Assembly: GCF_042662685.1 (NCBI RefSeq) | Contig: NZ_JBHSYO010000004.1 | Span: 496,001-560,000 of the forward strand | Source: Pseudobowmanella zhangzhouensis | GTDB lineage: Bacteria; Pseudomonadota; Gammaproteobacteria; Enterobacterales; Alteromonadaceae | Reading direction: 5' to 3' | DNA: 64,000 nucleotides | Part shown: piece by piece, positions 42,314 to 51,419 of the stretch | How the letters are laid out: every line of letters starts with the position of its first letter | How positions within the stretch are numbered: position 1 is the stretch's first letter | Translations under genes and position numbers: made by a program | Notes under the pieces: generated by a model | The model's database searches: none | The model's input: the letters and a program-made list of their open reading frames with translations, nothing else | What the model was told of the DNA's origin: nothing

Positions 42314-42720
42314 AGCTAATGGATCCAGGTTGACGTGTACAAATATCTGTTGACAGTTTTTTACGCTACGGTTAAAAGTAAATCAGTGTCAATCGTCAAT
42401 GCGTCAAACATGCGGCTTGCAAATATGCATGAATATTGAATAGATTGGTGAATCTGATGCTGCCTAATATTGTTTAATTCAATCAGAGTAACGATGCTGA
42501 AAAAAGCGGCCAACCTGGCCAGTTATTACTACAAGAGTTTTTATTTGTCGGAGTGGTTCGACGAATAAGCCCTGCCTGTCATTTATCGCCTGAATGCTGA
42601 TCTCAGCACCGGGTGACTTTTCGCTATTTGCTTAAAACAACAACGATCATCATCCCCCGACACTCCGTGCGTGATTGGAGCTATTCAGGGCGTTGATGTC
42701 AGCAATGACAGGATTTGAAT
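42314..42720. other. 407-base divergent intergenic region of the cyanophycin block
   Basis: Between the cyanophycinase and receptor genes. It is AT-rich around 42415-42480, with ATATGCATGAATATTGAATAG and TTTAATTCAATC-like half sites that faintly recall ArgR boxes but lack the full dyad. A 4-5 base inverted repeat GGCCA-acct-GGCC lies near 42513-42525. A 24-codon frame (MLKKAANLASYYYK...) starts at about 42494. No promoter is certain; both promoters must lie here. Confidence 0.4.
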
Positions 42721-45636
42721 ATGAAAATGACAAAATTAAGTGCAGCTATTGTTCTGAGTCTGGGTATTGTCCCCAGTGTTTCCCTGGCCCAGCAGGCAGA
42801 GCAAGCCGCCAAGGACGTTGAACGGATCGAAATTACCGGTTCACACATCAAAGGTGTGGATTTGGAAGGTTCTCAGTCGTTGACAGTGATCAGCGCCGAA
42901 GATATTAAAAAATCCGGTGCCACCACAGTTTTTGAATTGATGAGCACATTGACCCAGATCCGCGGGGGTGAAGGCTCGTTTTCCACTTCACAAAGCGGTG
43001 CGACCTCCACCTCGACCCCAGCTGGACAGGCAGCCGCATCACTGCGTGGATTAGGCCCGGCGTCTACCTTGACCCTGATAAACGGGCGTCGCATCGCGGC
43101 CAGCTCGTTTGCTTCCGGCACGCAAAACTTCGTTGATATCAACAGTATTCCATTGGCTGCTATTGAACGAGTCGAAGTACTCGCCAATGGCGCATCGGCG
43201 ACTTACGGTGCGGATGCGGTGGCAGGGGTTATCAACTACATCCTGAAAAAAGATTACCAGGGAGCTGCGTTAAATGCGGTGTATGGCAACAGCACAGCCA
43301 GTAGCGATGAAGGCAGCTTGAGTCTGAATTTCATTTGGGGTGACAAGGTGGCGGGCGGCAACTTGATGCTGTTCGCCGATTATTACGATCGCAATGCTTT
43401 CCGGGCGACTGATCGTGCCTATACACGTGATCCGGTGCTGCAAAGCAGCTATTCCTATTTGTCCAAAACCCCAAATATTTACTATTACTCGGCGCGCGGC
43501 GGAAATGAAATCGCCAGCCCCGATTGTGCGACGCCATTGGTAACCACTGAATATGGCGAACAAATCTGTGCCTATTATGGCAATCAGGATGATTGGCTGG
43601 AAACACCACTGCAAAGCCAGTCAGCCGGATTTACCTATAACAAACAATTCGGTGATCTGGTCTGGAAAACAGATTTCTTCCTCTCGCGCAATAAGTCCAC
43701 CTCCTATTCAACGCCTGCGCCTATCAATCAGATTGATGATTCAGAAGGGCCATTTGCAAATGAATCGGCATTGGATATCTACCCGGATGGGATCCGCGAT
43801 GAATTGCTGGATAACCTGTATCTGGATCCTTTTGATACCCCGGCTGGTCGCACCTTGTATGGCTTTCAGTTTGACGCGCGTTTTAGCACACCACGCACAA
43901 TCGAAATACAAACCGATGCACTGCGTTTGGTATCGGGTTTGTCTGGCGCCCTGGATGACTGGGATTGGGAATCGGCGGTAACTTTGTCCAAATCTGAGTC
44001 GGATCAGGTTGCAGTTGGTGGAGTTTACAATCGCTACAAATATCACGCTGCGATTGCCGGTGAACTGTGTTCTGACGGCAACATCGCTAATTACGATAGT
44101 GACACCGATAGCCTGAGTTGTAGCGGCGGCTCTTTGCTGGGTATGTACAACCCGTTTTTGATGGGTGATGCGGACAATGAATCGATTTTGGCTACCGCTC
44201 AGGAGATGCCAACGCGCACTGGCCAAAGCACGGTTTATGGCTGGGATTTGCGTTTTACTGGTGACCTGATGAATTTCAATGACGATATCATTCGTTCCGC
44301 GTTTGGAATGGAAGTTCGTCGAGAAGAAATTACCGATGTGCCGTCTCTCAATGCGCAGGCCCGTTTTGATAACGCCTACCTGGTGGACGTAATGGGCTTC
44401 GGTTCCAGCTTATCTGAGGCAGACCGTACCCAGTGGGGTGCCTTTGCCGAGCTATACGTCCCCCTGACAGCGCAGTTAGAGATGCAGTTGGCAGGTCGTT
44501 ATGATCGCTACAGCGATTTTGGCGGCACCTTTAATCCCAAAGTAGCAATCAGCTATCGCCCCCATGAAGATTTGGTGTTGCGGGCATCATGGGCGACCTC
44601 TTTCCGTGCACCATCCTTGACCCAGGCCGGGGTTAAATTGCGTACTACAACCGCCTCGTTTGACTGCTCGGCCAATCAGGCGGTTGCTGATTTGTACTGT
44701 GAGGGATATGGAGATCTACGCGGCAACAACGTTTTGGAATTGGGTAACCCGAATTTGCAGGCCGAAGAGTCAGAATCAGTCAGCGTTGGGTTTGGCTATA
44801 GTCCGACAGCCAATACCAGCATTACACTGGATTACTGGCGTTTTGATCACGAAAAGCTGGTGGATACCGATATGACCGCCATGCTGGATCGTGCCATTAC
44901 CGATGCGTCAGTGCGTCATTGTGGCTTAGTGCCGGACGGAGAAATTGGAATTTCCTATGATCCTGATATGTGTGACGTAACCGACAGTCAGGGTCTGACA
45001 CTGGAAGACCAGGGCGCTAACCTGAGCGAGATCCTGGACGCCTGGGTTGACTATGCTGATCCGCGCTATGCGGAACTGGATCTGTATCGCGACCACGTGT
45101 TAGTGCTGGACAATACCGGTACCCAAACGGTATCGGGTGTGGATCTGCGCTTTGACCATCGTCAGCAGTTTGCCAGTGGAACACTGAGCATAAAGCTGGA
45201 TGCAACCCACTACATTAGTTTTGAACGCAATAAACCCGGTTCGGATGCTATCGAAGAACTGGCCGGTAGCTGGCGTTACCCGCAAAATATTGCCACCGCC
45301 AGCGTATTCTGGGATGAGAGCAATTGGTATGCGGGTCTGACCGCTTATTATGCCAGTGCCTATCAGGATGATATCGATCGCCTGCGTGGTCGCGAGTTGG
45401 ATGAGTTGGATGCAATCGGCGCATTGGACGGCGAGGGTCAACGGGAAGTAGCCGCCTGGACCACCGTCAGAGCATCTCTGGGTTACTTTTTTGATAAAGC
45501 CAGCATCAATCTGACTATCGATAACCTGTTTGATCGTGAGCCTCCATTGGCTTATGGTTCAGCGCGGGGCTTCGACTCTATAAACCATAATGCATACGGC
45601 ACCACCTACAAGGTGTCTGTGAGTTATCAATTCTGA
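42721..45636 (+). CDS. TonB-dependent outer-membrane receptor
   Basis: The 971-residue receptor has a signal peptide (to about residue 24, ending SLAQ), an EITGSHIKGVDLEGSQSLTVI plug start, the plug domain (about 40-170, with RGLGPASTLTLINGRRI and NGASATYGADAVAGVINYI) and a large beta-barrel with the terminal strand YKVSVSYQF. It belongs to the CirA/OMR type common in marine bacteria. The neighbours make cyanophycin-derived peptides the likely cargo. ATG at 42721 follows AGGA; a TTG 6 bases upstream is not needed. Confidence 0.9.
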   Translation: MKMTKLSAAIVLSLGIVPSVSLAQQAEQAAKDVERIEITGSHIKGVDLEGSQSLTVISAEDIKKSGATTVFELMSTLTQIRGGEGSFSTSQSGATSTSTPAGQAAASLRGLGPASTLTLINGRRIAASSFASGTQNFVDINSIPLAAIERVEVLANGASATYGADAVAGVINYILKKDYQGAALNAVYGNSTASSDEGSLSLNFIWGDKVAGGNLMLFADYYDRNAFRATDRAYTRDPVLQSSYSYLSKTPNIYYYSARGGNEIASPDCATPLVTTEYGEQICAYYGNQDDWLETPLQSQSAGFTYNKQFGDLVWKTDFFLSRNKSTSYSTPAPINQIDDSEGPFANESALDIYPDGIRDELLDNLYLDPFDTPAGRTLYGFQFDARFSTPRTIEIQTDALRLVSGLSGALDDWDWESAVTLSKSESDQVAVGGVYNRYKYHAAIAGELCSDGNIANYDSDTDSLSCSGGSLLGMYNPFLMGDADNESILATAQEMPTRTGQSTVYGWDLRFTGDLMNFNDDIIRSAFGMEVRREEITDVPSLNAQARFDNAYLVDVMGFGSSLSEADRTQWGAFAELYVPLTAQLEMQLAGRYDRYSDFGGTFNPKVAISYRPHEDLVLRASWATSFRAPSLTQAGVKLRTTTASFDCSANQAVADLYCEGYGDLRGNNVLELGNPNLQAEESESVSVGFGYSPTANTSITLDYWRFDHEKLVDTDMTAMLDRAITDASVRHCGLVPDGEIGISYDPDMCDVTDSQGLTLEDQGANLSEILDAWVDYADPRYAELDLYRDHVLVLDNTGTQTVSGVDLRFDHRQQFASGTLSIKLDATHYISFERNKPGSDAIEELAGSWRYPQNIATASVFWDESNWYAGLTAYYASAYQDDIDRLRGRELDELDAIGALDGEGQREVAAWTTVRASLGYFFDKASINLTIDNLFDREPPLAYGSARGFDSINHNAYGTTYKVSVSYQF

Positions 45637-45664
45637 TGAATCTGTAGCCCGACGTTAGTCGGGC

Positions 45665-45712
45665 ATGTATGACAAGGAGCGGCAGGTAAACTGCCGCTGC
45701 ATTTATTCATGA
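45665..45712 (+). other. possible 15-codon leader frame with hairpin before the transporter
   Basis: An ATG at 45665 starts a 15-codon frame ending in a TGA that overlaps the transporter ATG (ATGA, 45709-45712). A GCGGCAG / CTGCCGC hairpin (45679-45697) separates AAGGAG (45674-45679) from the transporter ATG. The frame has no ribosome site of its own, so it may just be chance. Confidence 0.3.
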
Positions 45713-47196
45713 AGCAAACACAACAAGCCAAACCTGACCTGTCCAGTCGCATGCCAGATGCGTTTGTCATTCTGTTTTTTGTGATGGTCCTGGCAGCACT
45801 GCTGACGCACCTGATACCTGCCGGGCAATTCGAACTAAACGCAACAAATGATGAGCAAACTGCACAGGCGTTAATAAATCCGGATAGTTTCCGCTATGCC
45901 GATTCAACTGCACAGGGTGGCGTGCCGCTTTTTGCAGAAGGTGGCGGCTATGGTTTTTTAAACTACGCATTTGAAGGCATGGTATCCGGCGATAAATGGG
46001 GCTCCGCAGTGGGCGTCATGATGTTCATCCTGATCGTCGGTGGCGCTTTTGGCATCATTATGCAAAGTGGTGCCATCAATAATGGCATACTGGCATTGAT
46101 CAACCGCAGCAAAGGCGAACCCAATTGGATCTTGCCGCTGATGTTTTTGCTGTTTTCATTAGGCGGCGCAGTGTTCGGCATGGGTGAAGAGGCTATCGCT
46201 TTTTGCATAGTGCTGACCCCGCTGGTCGTAGCGCTGGGGTATAACACGGTGACCGCGGTTTTAATTACCTATATAGCCACACAAATTGGTTTCGCCACGT
46301 CATGGATGAATCCATTTAGCGTGGCCATAGCACAGGGCATTGCCGGGGTACCGCTGATGTCCGGCAGTGGGTTGAGAATGATCCTGTGGGGAATATTCAC
46401 CTTATCCGGCATTGTCTTTACCCTACGTTATGCCGCAAAAGTGAAAGCCGCTCCCAACACTAGTATCAGTTTTAAGGCGGATGAATATTTTCGTAGTCGC
46501 CAGCAACAAGCGGCACATGGCCAGTTTGAACGCATCGATATTTGTATTCTGTTAGTATTGCTGGCTGGCATTGGCTGGGTGTTATGGGGGGTGACGTTCC
46601 GTCAGTATTATATTCCTGAAATTGCCAGCCAGTTTTTCAGTATCGGCATTGCGATCGCATTTATCTGCATATTGTTCGGGCGCATGCAGGTCAACGAAGC
46701 TTCACAGGCGTTTCAGCAAGGCGCTAAAGATTTATTGCCAGCGGCATTAATAGTGGGGATGGCTAAAGGCATCGTGTTAATATTGGGCGGTGATGATCCC
46801 ACCATGCCCTCTGTGCTCAATACACTATTGCATTGGGTCGGTGATGGCATGGCAGACCTGCACCAGTCCACTTCTGCGTTTTTTATGCTGACTTTCCAGG
46901 CGATATTTAATTTTTTTATCGCATCCGGATCGGGTCAGGCGGCACTGACAATGCCACTTATGTCCCCTCTGTCTGATTTGGTGGGCGTATCGCGGCAAAT
47001 TGCGGTGCTGGCCTTTCAGTTAGGCGATGGCCTGACTAATATCATCATCCCTACTTCCGCGTCGTTAATCGGATGTCTGGGTGTTGCCCGTATCGATTGG
47101 TCTGACTGGGCCAGATTTATTTGGTTACCTACCCTAGTGCTTTATGCCATGGCGTCAGTGGCTGTTATTGTTTCAGTATTTATAGGCTATCAATGA
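45709..47196 (+). CDS. YfcC/DcuC-type transporter
   Basis: The 495-residue inner-membrane protein has 11-13 hydrophobic segments and belongs to the YfcC family (DcuC Pfam group), with FVILFFVMVLAALLTHLIPAG at the N-terminus and GMGEEAIAFCIVLTPLVVALGYN and GDGLTNIIIPTSASLIGCLGVA in the middle and C-terminal parts. Related proteins carry basic amino acids, C4-dicarboxylates or short peptides. In this locus it may import beta-Asp-Arg or arginine across the inner membrane. Its stop overlaps the iadA start by 4 bases. Confidence 0.88.
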   Translation: MKQTQQAKPDLSSRMPDAFVILFFVMVLAALLTHLIPAGQFELNATNDEQTAQALINPDSFRYADSTAQGGVPLFAEGGGYGFLNYAFEGMVSGDKWGSAVGVMMFILIVGGAFGIIMQSGAINNGILALINRSKGEPNWILPLMFLLFSLGGAVFGMGEEAIAFCIVLTPLVVALGYNTVTAVLITYIATQIGFATSWMNPFSVAIAQGIAGVPLMSGSGLRMILWGIFTLSGIVFTLRYAAKVKAAPNTSISFKADEYFRSRQQQAAHGQFERIDICILLVLLAGIGWVLWGVTFRQYYIPEIASQFFSIGIAIAFICILFGRMQVNEASQAFQQGAKDLLPAALIVGMAKGIVLILGGDDPTMPSVLNTLLHWVGDGMADLHQSTSAFFMLTFQAIFNFFIASGSGQAALTMPLMSPLSDLVGVSRQIAVLAFQLGDGLTNIIIPTSASLIGCLGVARIDWSDWARFIWLPTLVLYAMASVAVIVSVFIGYQ

Positions 47197-48368
47197 GTGT
47201 GTTGAAATTGATTCGCGGTGCACGAGTTTACGCACCGCAGGATTTAGGTGTGCAGGACGTGCTGCTTGGCGACCAACGGGTGCTGGCCATTGCGCCGGAA
47301 ATTAATTTATCCGCAGAATGGGTCGAGCATGTTCAGGCCGAGGGTATGCTGTTGTTGCCGGGATTGGTTGATAGTCTGGTGCATATCGGCGGTGGTGGTG
47401 GCGAGGGCGGCTTTCACACCCGTACCCCACAAATGACACTGACTGATGCAACATTAGGCGGTGTCACTACCGTTATTGGTGCGCTGGGCACTGACGCAGT
47501 AACCCGCACTTTGCCGGATTTGCTCGCCAAGGCTCATGCGTTGGAAGCCGAAGGTATCACTGCATATTGCTACACCGGCTCCTACCAGATCCCTGTTCGC
47601 ACTCTAATGGGTAATGTGACCGACGACATAACCTTGATTGATAAATTTATCGGTGTCGGTGAAGTGGCTATAGCAGATCACCGTTCGTCGCAACCCAACG
47701 CTGCCGAACTGGCGAGAATCGCTGCCGATGCAAGAGTGGCCGGTATGTTGGCCGGTAAAGCGGGTATCGTGAGCATTCATGTGGGCGACCATCCGGATAA
47801 ACTTGATTTATTGCACCAGGTGGTAGCTGAATCAGCCATCCCTGCAACGCAGTATTATCCTACCCATATGAATCGCAATAGCGAACTGATGCAGGCAGGT
47901 CTGGCCTGGGCCAAATTGGGTGGCTATCTGGATGTGACGACCAGTACTAATGCCCAGTTTATTGCCGAAGGTGAGATTCCGGCAGCTCAAGCTCTGGCCT
48001 ATTATCTGCAGCAGGGCGTACCAGTAAGTCAATTAACCATGAGTTCCGATGGCAACGCCAGTTTACCGGTGTTTGACCCTAATGGGCAATTGGTTGGGCT
48101 GGAAGTTGGTAGGGTCACCAGTTTGTATGAAGCATTTTGCGAAGCCGTACAACAGCACGATGTCTCGATTGTCGACGCGCTGCATTCAGTTACACTATCG
48201 CCAGCCACTATTTTAAAACTGCCACACAAAGGGCGAATAGCAGTCGGAGCAGATGCGGATTTGGTGTTAGTTGAAGCATCAAATTTGCGTATTTCGAAGG
48301 TTTTTGCCAAAGGCCGTGAAATGGTTAGCGACGGTCAGCCTATTGTGAAAGGGACCTTTGCAACATAA
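47193..48368 (+). CDS. iadA: isoaspartyl dipeptidase-like amidohydrolase
   Basis: The 391-residue protein matches IadA (beta-aspartyl peptidase): LLLPGLVDSLVHIGGGGGEGGFHTRTP near residue 55-80, IGVGEVAIADHRSSQPN (about 148-164), IVSIHVGDHPDK (H metal ligand), PTHMNRN and SSDGNAS (Asp). It would split beta-Asp-Arg, the cyanophycinase product, to Asp and Arg. Residue 62 is Leu where the first His of the HxH metal site is expected (E. coli IadA H68); E152 lies where E. coli has the carboxylated Lys162. The ATG at 47193 overlaps the transporter stop. Confidence 0.85.
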   Translation: MSVLKLIRGARVYAPQDLGVQDVLLGDQRVLAIAPEINLSAEWVEHVQAEGMLLLPGLVDSLVHIGGGGGEGGFHTRTPQMTLTDATLGGVTTVIGALGTDAVTRTLPDLLAKAHALEAEGITAYCYTGSYQIPVRTLMGNVTDDITLIDKFIGVGEVAIADHRSSQPNAAELARIAADARVAGMLAGKAGIVSIHVGDHPDKLDLLHQVVAESAIPATQYYPTHMNRNSELMQAGLAWAKLGGYLDVTTSTNAQFIAEGEIPAAQALAYYLQQGVPVSQLTMSSDGNASLPVFDPNGQLVGLEVGRVTSLYEAFCEAVQQHDVSIVDALHSVTLSPATILKLPHKGRIAVGADADLVLVEASNLRISKVFAKGREMVSDGQPIVKGTFAT

Positions 48369-48391
48369 TTCGCCGCCAGTTTGTCTGCGTG

Positions 48392-48465
48392 ATTATGACG
48401 ATAAGATAATGGAGCAACATGGATAGTGTAACTCAGATTGTTTTAGGCTCGACGGTGGCATTAGC
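48392..48465 (+). repeat. right copy of the direct repeat flanking the cyanophycin block
   Basis: The 74-base copy holds the region upstream of the intact DUF457 gene and its first 16 codons. It is identical to 40423-40485 from 48403 on, and matches 40344-40358 at its left end, with 68 bases missing between. It marks the right side of the cyanophycin block (distance 7980 bases between aligned positions). Confidence 0.92.
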
Positions 48466-49423
48466 GTGCGCGCCCAAACAGTTAGGCAAAAAAGCGGCCA
48501 TATGGGGCGCAGTATTAGGCACCTTACCTGATCTGGATGTACTGATCCCCATGGGGGATGCGGTAGCAGATTTTACTTATCATCGTTCATTCAGCCATTC
48601 TTTACTGGTACTTACCCTGCTAAGCCCTTTATTCGCCTGGCTCATCGGGCGTATTCATGACATTGCGCCACGAAAACTCTTCACCATGGTGTGGCTGGCG
48701 CTAATCACCCATCCCTTGCTGGACAGTTTTACCACTTACGGCACACAGCTGTTCTGGCCGCTGTTTGATTATCCGGTGTCCCTTTCCAGTGTATTTATTA
48801 TCGACCCATTTTATACCCTGCCCTTGCTTGCCTTTTTGATCGCCGGATTGCGCACAAAAGCACAGGTAAAACATCACTGGTTAGCTGCTGGCCTGGCAAT
48901 TAGTACCGGTTATTTATTCCTTGGCGTTGGCATAAAACAATGGGTTGAATCGCGGGTAGAAACGTCATTACAGCAACAAGGCATTCAATCGAAACGACTA
49001 TTTTCTACCCCGGCACCTTTCTCACTGATTTTATGGCGCGCAGTCGCCATGGAGGAAAACGGTTACCGCGAGGTTTATGTGTCCCTGTTTGATAAGACAT
49101 TGCCTGAACCGGGCCCCCTGTTGCCTCAATATGCAGGTATTGCTGAGCCGTTGCCCGAGCTGGCTGCGGTTAAGCGACTTCGCTGGTTCACTCATGGTTT
49201 TTATAAAGCCGAATTACAAAACCAGCAATTGGTCATGACTGACTTACGTATGGGCATGGAAAATAACTATGTGTTCAGTTTTGTGATCGCTAACTGTCAG
49301 GCTGGCTGCGTTGCATCAGAAGCCAGGGGATTGGAAGCAAAGCGCGATCCGGCATTACTCGGCTTGGTTTGGCAACGCATGTGGGATCAGGATGTATCCG
49401 TCACATCCGAAGTGGGGGAATAA
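48419..49423 (+). CDS. YbcI/YdjM-type membrane-bound metal-dependent hydrolase (DUF457)
   Basis: The 334-residue protein has the DUF457 pattern MDSVTQIVLGSTVALA, GTLPDLDVL and HRSFSHSLL (about 56-64), then three to four membrane helices, and LITHPLLDSFTTYGTQL (about 103-119) and VFIIDPFYTLPLL. The Asp/His sets could bind a metal. Substrate unknown. Its first 16 codons are repeated at 40439 and its end overlaps the convergent cyclase by 37 bases. Confidence 0.88.
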   Translation: MDSVTQIVLGSTVALACAPKQLGKKAAIWGAVLGTLPDLDVLIPMGDAVADFTYHRSFSHSLLVLTLLSPLFAWLIGRIHDIAPRKLFTMVWLALITHPLLDSFTTYGTQLFWPLFDYPVSLSSVFIIDPFYTLPLLAFLIAGLRTKAQVKHHWLAAGLAISTGYLFLGVGIKQWVESRVETSLQQQGIQSKRLFSTPAPFSLILWRAVAMEENGYREVYVSLFDKTLPEPGPLLPQYAGIAEPLPELAAVKRLRWFTHGFYKAELQNQQLVMTDLRMGMENNYVFSFVIANCQAGCVASEARGLEAKRDPALLGLVWQRMWDQDVSVTSEVGE

Positions 49424-51021
49424 TCCATATCCGAGGTAAAGGTCAGGTATTTCTTGGTGGGATCTTCCTTGTAACCCTTTGAGGCATACATGGCTTTATC
49501 TGCCATATCGACCAGCACATTTAAATCCCGAGAATCAGCTGGAAAACATGCGGCGCCCATACTGGCACCAATTTGCACCTGCACATCCACTTCCGTTAAC
49601 TGATATGGTGTCGCGATAAAGTTAAACAGACTTTCGCACAGCGCTGCCACCCGCAAACGATCCGAGCCTGGCAACAGCATGACAAATTCATCGCCACCCC
49701 AACGACCGGCGATATCGTCAGGCTCCAGTACCCGACCCAAACAACGTGCAACATAAATCAGCAGTTCATCTCCGGCACCGTGACCATAGCGATCATTCAC
49801 CCGCTTAAACCAGTTAAGATCAAACAAAACAAAGATAAAGGCGGTGTCCTGCTTTTGCATCTGCTCCAGCCTGCGTTGAAAACCACGACGATTCAGCAAC
49901 TGGGTTAACTGATCAAATTCCGCCTGCAAAGATAACTGCTCCAGCTCGGCGCGCCGTTCAGATACGTCATGCAACGCAACCTGATGATAGGTTTCATTGG
50001 CACTATTTAATATTCGGGTCACAACAACCTGCATCCACACATCTTCACCGTTGCGTTTCGCGTACAGCGGAAATTCGGCAATCGCAATATTGGCGCGCAT
50101 CAGGGTTTGCTCAAGTTTGCGCAGCACTTCACTGGGTTTATGAAATAATGTGCACAACAAGGTGCCGTGATTATCACGTACCGGGATATCAAGGGATTCG
50201 AGTAAACGCTCAAACGCCGGATTTTGCAGAATCAAATCGCCGCTTGGCGAAGTCAGCACTATGGGTTCAACCGCATTGTGAAAGATCATTCTGAATTTTT
50301 GCTCGAGGCGCTCAACCTCTTCACGCAGTAAGCGCTCCTGGCGGATTTGCTGTTCAGCCCGTTCTAACAACAGATTAATATCTTTTACCAGCACCCCCAA
50401 TTCGGTTTGTTGCAAGCGTTTGCCTAGCGCCAGACGTTTATTACTTCCTGGCGCAATTTCATGCAACACTCTGGCCGTGCGCACTAAGGGGGATGACACA
50501 TAAAAGTACGTAACCGCCAAGGCAATAACCATCAACAAAATCGCTAGCCCAAACATTGCTGCGGCGTTTTCCGTGGCGATGGTTTCTGCTCTGTCGCGAA
50601 TAAACTCGTGGTTTGGATAGATGTACAAACGCCCTGTCACTTTATCGGGCTCGAACAAAGCATACAGGTCAAATATTTGTGGCGTTACGGCGGGCACGGG
50701 CATTTGATGGCTGGTTAATTCCAATTGCTGAAACTCGACCCTTGCCAGGCTGACAATATCACTTTCCGCTAAACCATCCACGACTTCCTGGGCGAGGTCA
50801 ACTCCATCTTCCCCCAAATACACCGCGGTCGAGATCGTCTGTTTTACCGTTTTATACAAAGAGGAAAGCTGCTCAGACGCCAGGTGCATCTCCTGCTTTA
50901 CGGTGACACGATAAACCATTTGCGACGACACAATGCCGATAATGACTGACGATAAACCAATGTATGCCGCCAAGCGGGGAAGCAGTCCAAATTTACTCAA
51001 GTCGGTATACCACCTTAACAT
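49387..51021 (-). CDS. membrane diguanylate cyclase with PAS domain
   Basis: The 544-residue protein has an N-terminal helix (about 15-35), a short periplasmic domain (about 36-150), a second helix (about 150-172), a HAMP-like stretch with coiled coil (about 175-245), a PAS domain (about 240-360, MIFHNAVEPIVLTSPSGDLILQNPAFERLL) and a GGDEF domain (about 370-530) with RWGGDEF. The inhibitory RxxD site is replaced by EPDD, so feedback control by that site is probably lost. It lies in an operon with a PBP-like protein and a beta-barrel gene. Overlap with the PBP gene is 29 bases. Confidence 0.92.
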   Translation of the reverse strand: MLRWYTDLSKFGLLPRLAAYIGLSSVIIGIVSSQMVYRVTVKQEMHLASEQLSSLYKTVKQTISTAVYLGEDGVDLAQEVVDGLAESDIVSLARVEFQQLELTSHQMPVPAVTPQIFDLYALFEPDKVTGRLYIYPNHEFIRDRAETIATENAAAMFGLAILLMVIALAVTYFYVSSPLVRTARVLHEIAPGSNKRLALGKRLQQTELGVLVKDINLLLERAEQQIRQERLLREEVERLEQKFRMIFHNAVEPIVLTSPSGDLILQNPAFERLLESLDIPVRDNHGTLLCTLFHKPSEVLRKLEQTLMRANIAIAEFPLYAKRNGEDVWMQVVVTRILNSANETYHQVALHDVSERRAELEQLSLQAEFDQLTQLLNRRGFQRRLEQMQKQDTAFIFVLFDLNWFKRVNDRYGHGAGDELLIYVARCLGRVLEPDDIAGRWGGDEFVMLLPGSDRLRVAALCESLFNFIATPYQLTEVDVQVQIGASMGAACFPADSRDLNVLVDMADKAMYASKGYKEDPTKKYLTFTSDMDYSPTSDVTDTS

Positions 51022-51412
51022 CTGGGGTCACGGCATTGGCAGGCAAATAACCCACGCCACCTGGATTATCACGAATATACGCCAACACGCCTTGTACGGT
51101 TCGCTCCTTCGCCGGGGGGCGCACTTTGCCAGCAAATCGTAATCTCGACCAATAAGCGTTAACACGGGAAACGGGTTGCTCAAGCAGCGTCTCGAAAAAA
51201 GCAGTTCTAAGCGACATATCACTTTCGAAATCTACCGGGAATGCACTTGCTCCGTTGGGAAACGCGACAAATTTACCCATATAAATATCAATAATCTGGC
51301 TTTTTTGCAGTGTCGTCACCGGATTGGCTTTATTCACCACGACAACCAATTCTTCCGCCCCACTTTGGCAGCAAAAAAACATAAATATCATTGCAATCAA
51401 TCTGCTGAGCAT
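50993..51412 (-). CDS. short PBP-like periplasmic protein (PstS-related)
   Basis: The 139-residue protein has a signal peptide (to about residue 19, QSGAEE) and the short phosphate-binding-protein-like fold: VVVVNKANPVTTLQKSQIIDIYMGKFVAFPNGASAFPVD and GVLAYIRDNPGGVGYLPAN. Such half-size PstS-like proteins usually sit beside a c-di-GMP enzyme or a porin in Shewanella and Alteromonas and are thought to be periplasmic sensors. It lies 7 bases after the barrel gene. Confidence 0.85.
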   Translation of the reverse strand: MLSRLIAMIFMFFCCQSGAEELVVVVNKANPVTTLQKSQIIDIYMGKFVAFPNGASAFPVDFESDMSLRTAFFETLLEQPVSRVNAYWSRLRFAGKVRPPAKERTVQGVLAYIRDNPGGVGYLPANAVTPDVKVVYRLE

Positions 51413-51419
51413 GCGTGGC

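Noticed and set aside
42415..42480. ArgR-like half sites upstream of the cyanophycin genes
   Set aside because: TGAAT and ATTCA half sites occur but not as the spaced dyad of a true ARG box.
42494..42568. 24-codon frame (MLKKAANLASYYYK...) before the TonB receptor
   Set aside because: No good ribosome site, no run of Arg or Asp codons that would suggest attenuation; too short to judge.
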